From: Larix sibirica
Taxonomy: Eukaryota > Streptophyta > Pinopsida > Pinales > Pinaceae
Assembly (NCBI GenBank): GCA_004151065.3
Contig: NWUY0303886040.1
Coordinates: forward strand, 1 to 10,578
Direction: 5' to 3'
DNA: 10,578 bases
The translations under genes were made by a program, and so were the position numbers. The notes beneath the pieces are model-generated. The model was given only the letters and a program-made list of their open reading frames with translations, was not told the DNA's origin and ran no database searches. Shown here in pieces: positions 8,211 through 10,578 of the stretch (within the stretch, counting starts at the first letter, position 1; each line of letters opens with the position of its first letter).

Positions 8211-8593
8211 CTTCTGTAGCGTTTTCCTTTATTTTTATTTTGCTTCCGCTACAAAACTGCTACAAATTATCTTCAAACCATCGGTATGCTTTGATTGATG
8301 ATATTTGGTGTGCATTTGATATGATGCTCTCGGGTAGGATCTTGGAACCTAGGCACTTGTTGTGGATCGAAGGAAATGTTTTTGGCATTTACTTTGGCTC
8401 CTTGACATTTGAACACATCAACGCATAATCCTGACACCTCATGCTTTGAGAATTCATGCTTATGGGACAATTGTATTCACACATGGATGCATGGAAACCA
8501 ATTTGACCTTGGAATTATGACTTGAATTCAGTGCTCGATGTGTGTTTTCAATGCTTGACATTCGATAATGACTATGGAGTGTTATTTGTTTTC
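8211..8593. other. AT-rich stretch without recognisable gene
   Basis: No domain, RNA gene or repeat that I recognise. Two overlapping ORFs of 62-65 codons on opposite strands (8240-8428 and 8273-8470) have no family features and look like chance. The start (CGCTACAAAACTGCTAC near 8247) echoes the CTACAG motif of the 60-bp array. Confidence 0.35.
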
Positions 8594-8621
8594 TGCATGT
8601 ATGGGATATATCCCACATGCA
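8594..8621. repeat. Bulged palindrome, 13-bp stem
   Basis: TGCATG plus TGGGATA on the left pairs with TATCCCACATGCA on the right, with TA (8600-8601) unpaired on the left. The centre is GGGATATATCCC. It lies at the left edge of the LTR-like stretch. Confidence 0.7.
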
Positions 8622-8866
8622 TTAGGAAAAAAATGATTTTAAGGGTTTAAATATACCAATGTTCACATTGCTTGTCAACACGTAGTGCACCCATATTGCT
8701 CCCTTGTGGGATCCTCACTTGGCATGGTACTCAAGCTTTGACTTGGCGATTGTTTGTTGCGATGTGTTGGTGCTTAGCTCGTGGACTTGGAGATTGGGCT
8801 TCGGGCCCAATTATTTTTTATAAATTTTTTTTGAAAATTGCAAATTAGCCTTGGCAGGGCTAAGAG

Positions 8867-8874
8867 TATATAAA
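8867..8874 (+). promoter_or_regulatory. Candidate TATA box TATATAAA
   Basis: A consensus plant TATA box in a locally GC-richer context (TTGGCAGGGCTAAGAG upstream). No gene follows on the + strand within the window, so if active it would most likely be an LTR promoter. Confidence 0.35.
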
Positions 8875-9155
8875 GCTTGTAAAACAAATTTTTTATCCAA
8901 ATAGTAAAATTTTTACAAAATTTTAATAAAAATTTGGCATGTGATAACATTGGATCCAACTGGGGATGTTTTCCTCCCTACGAGGCAGCAAAGAACCACA
9001 GATCTAGTTCCAAATCCATTAAACCATTCCAAAACCTAAATCCTTGCAATCTGTACCAGTCTTCGACTAAAATCATACTGTCCGAAAACTGAAACCAAAT
9101 CTGCTGAAACTAACCATGTTTGAAACCAATACTGCAAACTGCTAGAAACTTAATT

Positions 9156-9270
9156 GAAAGGATGCTCAGAATGTTGAGCTTATTAATCACACCTACCTAC
9201 TCTAAACTGCTGAAAGGTAAATGCTCGAACTTGTGAGCTTATTCCAACACAACCTTCCCTACACTAACCT
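9156..9270 (+). repeat. Weak duplication, about 56-59 bp period
   Basis: GAAAGGATGCTC followed by TTGAGCTTATT (from 9156) recurs as GAAAGGTAAATGCTCGAAC followed by TGTGAGCTTATT (from 9212). Both are followed by ACAC- or CACA-containing C-rich segments (ACACCTACCTAC; ACAACCTTCCCTACAC). Offset is 56 at the start and 59 after a three-base indel. Short and diverged. Confidence 0.4.
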
Positions 9271-9303
9271 ATTCGATTACTCTTGTCAAGTAAAGTCATA
9301 CTT

Positions 9304-9630
9304 CTAGCAAAGCCAATTAAGTAAATGGTTGTTTGATTGTAATTTTCTCTCATTATTTTCAACAAGAAAGAAAAACTTGGAAGATGGAAACTCAAACTCC
9401 AGCTGGAACTGACAACCATAATCCATAGACAACCCAAAATCTGCCTGCATTGATGTTTCCAATATGAATACAAAGGGATCTTGAACAACAAGGATTATTT
9501 TCCTTTCTTGATAATCAACAATAATACAAGAAAATATTTCATTCTTAACTACTAGTTGTTCTTGTTCTGATTCATCAAAATTAAGATCATCACACCTGGG
9601 TAGACCCCAATGGCAAGCCAAAGGAATCAA
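9304..9630 (-). CDS. Unassigned minus-strand ORF, 108 codons
   Basis: The ORF gives 108 residues, acidic, with segments such as CDDLNFDESEQEQLVVKN and DYQERKIILVVQDPFVFILE. The frame stays open upstream to a TAG near 9670, about 120 codons stop to stop, which is long for AT-rich DNA but not outside chance over several kilobases. It starts about 90 bases inside the primer-binding-site-like motif of the minus-strand LTR, where an LTR element's internal region would begin. It shows no Gag features (no CCHC knuckle, no copia Gag wording). A second short frame (about 9599-9714) ends with a CAG-GTGTGA junction that could be a splice donor, so an exon remnant is another possibility. Function unknown. 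Confidence 0.2.
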   Translation of the reverse strand: MIPLACHWGLPRCDDLNFDESEQEQLVVKNEIFSCIIVDYQERKIILVVQDPFVFILETSMQADFGLSMDYGCQFQLEFEFPSSKFFFLVENNERKLQSNNHLLNWLC

Positions 9631-9716
9631 GGAAATTGCCCCGATATTTTTGTGGTAACTCCACTACTTCTGGTGCATTACTCCAAGCAGTTATGCTCAA
9701 CATATGCTCCATAATA

Positions 9717-9726
9717 TATGATACCA
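9717..9726 (-). other. Primer-binding-site-like motif of an LTR retrotransposon
   Basis: Read on the minus strand, this is TGGTATCATA, matching the first eight bases of TGGTATCAGA, the common plant Ty1-copia primer-binding site complementary to initiator tRNA-Met. It directly follows ATTCTAAAA on the minus strand, resembling a degenerate LTR end (usually ATTCTAACA). Confidence 0.5.
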
Positions 9727-9728
9727 TT

Positions 9729-10444
9729 TTAGAATTCTACGGCCTTGATTCCATGCAATAACTCCATAGCTAAGTATATAAGCACAATATAATATTCACT
9801 TAGAATTGCAACATAGATTTGCAGAGAATATAGAAGAAGAATGAGCTAGAAACACATAAGAAAGAACTCAATTGGATAAAACTCTATCATCTATCTTATT
9901 CATCAATAATATTACAATATATAATACATATTTGAGAGAGAATTTCAAATGCCTTAGAGGAAACTTGAAAAGCTCACATGTGGCGGTCTTAGAATAGACC
10001 AAAACCCGCTATATGGAAAGTATCCAACTCTAACTCATAGCTGATGGTCACGAATTGGCTAAGTGGGCCTAGCATGATATTGAGTGACCAAAAATCAAGC
10101 AGTGGGTGGATTTTGAGGAGAAAAGGAAGGAAGATGTTGAGGCATAAAATAAGCAATGTTTCCCAAATCATCCAAGCACTCTTTCTCATTCTAATCCATG
10201 AAAAGTAGGAAAAAAGCTGCCTTATCTCACAAAAGCTAGATAAAAGCGGGAATAAAGTAGAATGGTGCTCTAGCTCATAAAGTCATGGTAAAAGTTGGAA
10301 CTAAAGCACAAGAGGGCACTATATTGGATAAAATTGACCAATGTGGGAAAATAAAGTGCTAGGTAGCCAACTAACATAATCTAAATACCTAGGAGGGAAA
10401 ATAATTGCATAATACTAAGGCTTAGATGGTTAATTATTCCAACA
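9729..10444 (-). mobile_element. Ty1-copia-like LTR on the minus strand (5' LTR or near-solo remnant)
   Basis: On the minus strand the LTR opens with TGTTGGAATAATTAACCATC (from 10444), a typical copia-type LTR start. It later contains GATGAATAAGATAGATGATA and TTCTCTGCAAATC, wording usual for the R-U5 part of plant copia LTRs. It ends close to a primer-binding-site-like motif. Length is about 716 bases. The internal region should run leftward, but no gag or pol is recognisable, so the element is truncated, decayed or nearly solo. The minus-strand ORF at 9989-10189 lies inside it and is incidental. The inner boundary is uncertain by a few bases. Confidence 0.5.
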
Positions 10445-10578
10445 ATGAGACCAAGAATATCACAAATAGCACAAGGTTCATGCATCAATGAGCATATTCA
10501 TCACAAGCAAAAAATAAAATCATTCCAGATTCATAAACAAAGGAAATACTTATTTTTTAACAAAGAAGATCCAAGCAA

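Larger units (their letters stand above)
8594..8950 (+). promoter_or_regulatory. LTR- or promoter-like stretch with palindrome and TATA box
   Basis: It opens with a bulged palindrome and TGTATGGGATATATCCCACA, reminiscent of LTR starts in plant retrotransposons. It contains a 7-bp inverted repeat around GGGCCCAAT (8793-8811), then TATATAAA at 8867-8874 in a GGGCTAAGAG context. An AT-rich run follows. A solo LTR or decayed 5' LTR on the + strand is my preferred reading. No matching second LTR or primer-binding site was found, and the 3' boundary is a guess. Confidence 0.3.

Noticed and set aside
8774-8959. Minus-strand ORF of 61 codons
   Set aside because: K/F/N/I-rich product of an AT-rich run containing the TATA box; no features.
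9239-9249. Second copy of the 11-mer TTATTCCAACA, matching the start of the minus-strand LTR (10434-10444)
   Set aside because: Sequence after the 11-mer differs completely from the LTR, so it is not the partner LTR.
9989-10189. Minus-strand ORF of 66 codons
   Set aside because: It lies within the copia-like LTR, which is not expected to code, and is low-complexity hydrophobic.
9841-10449. ATGAG at 9841-9845 and 10445-10449 as a target-site duplication of a solo LTR
   Set aside because: A solo LTR bounded here would end in CTAG on the minus strand rather than CA, and a 5-base match within a few hundred bases is likely by chance. The primer-site-based boundary near 9729 is preferred.
1-10578. 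Bacterial features, CRISPR arrays, tRNA or rRNA genes
   Set aside because: Direct repeats here lack spacer-repeat structure, no tRNA or rRNA core sequences were recognised, and the context is a plant LINE.

Overview
The window looks like repeat-rich nuclear DNA of a seed plant. The main evidence is a decayed L1-type non-LTR retrotransposon (LINE) whose second reading frame ends in an RNase H domain, an arrangement typical of plant L1 elements. The wording of its conserved blocks reminds me of gymnosperm LINEs, but that is recall and not evidence. I see no intact host gene.

Bases 1-6660 are the LINE on the + strand, with its 5' end outside the window. ORF1 (1-957) keeps a DUF4283-like block, a CCHC zinc knuckle and a basic C-terminus. 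ORF2 (957 to about 5300 or 5395) keeps the endonuclease, reverse transcriptase, zf-RVT-like and RNase H regions in order. I count 22 in-frame stops and at least five frameshifts in ORF2, so neither protein can be made. ORF1 ends and ORF2 begins at an overlapping TGATG.

The least expected part is 5395-6294, between the RNase H and the T-rich 3' UTR. One frame runs for 300 codons with only four stops, about the same stop density as the decayed ORF2. It starts at an ATG that overlaps a TAA (TAATG), where an alternative ORF2 tail would end. This could be a third LINE ORF, and I recognise no family for it. The element ends with a T-rich 3' UTR, AATAAA and a short A-tail.

Bases 6661-10578 are AT-rich and hold no recognisable gene. 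They contain a 60-bp tandem repeat (about 7621-7800), a 193-bp direct duplication (about 7825-8210), an LTR- or promoter-like stretch with a bulged palindrome and TATA box (about 8594-8950), and a minus-strand LTR of Ty1-copia appearance (about 9729-10444). A primer-binding-site-like motif lies at that LTR's inner edge. Next to it on the minus strand is an unassigned 108-codon ORF (9304-9630).
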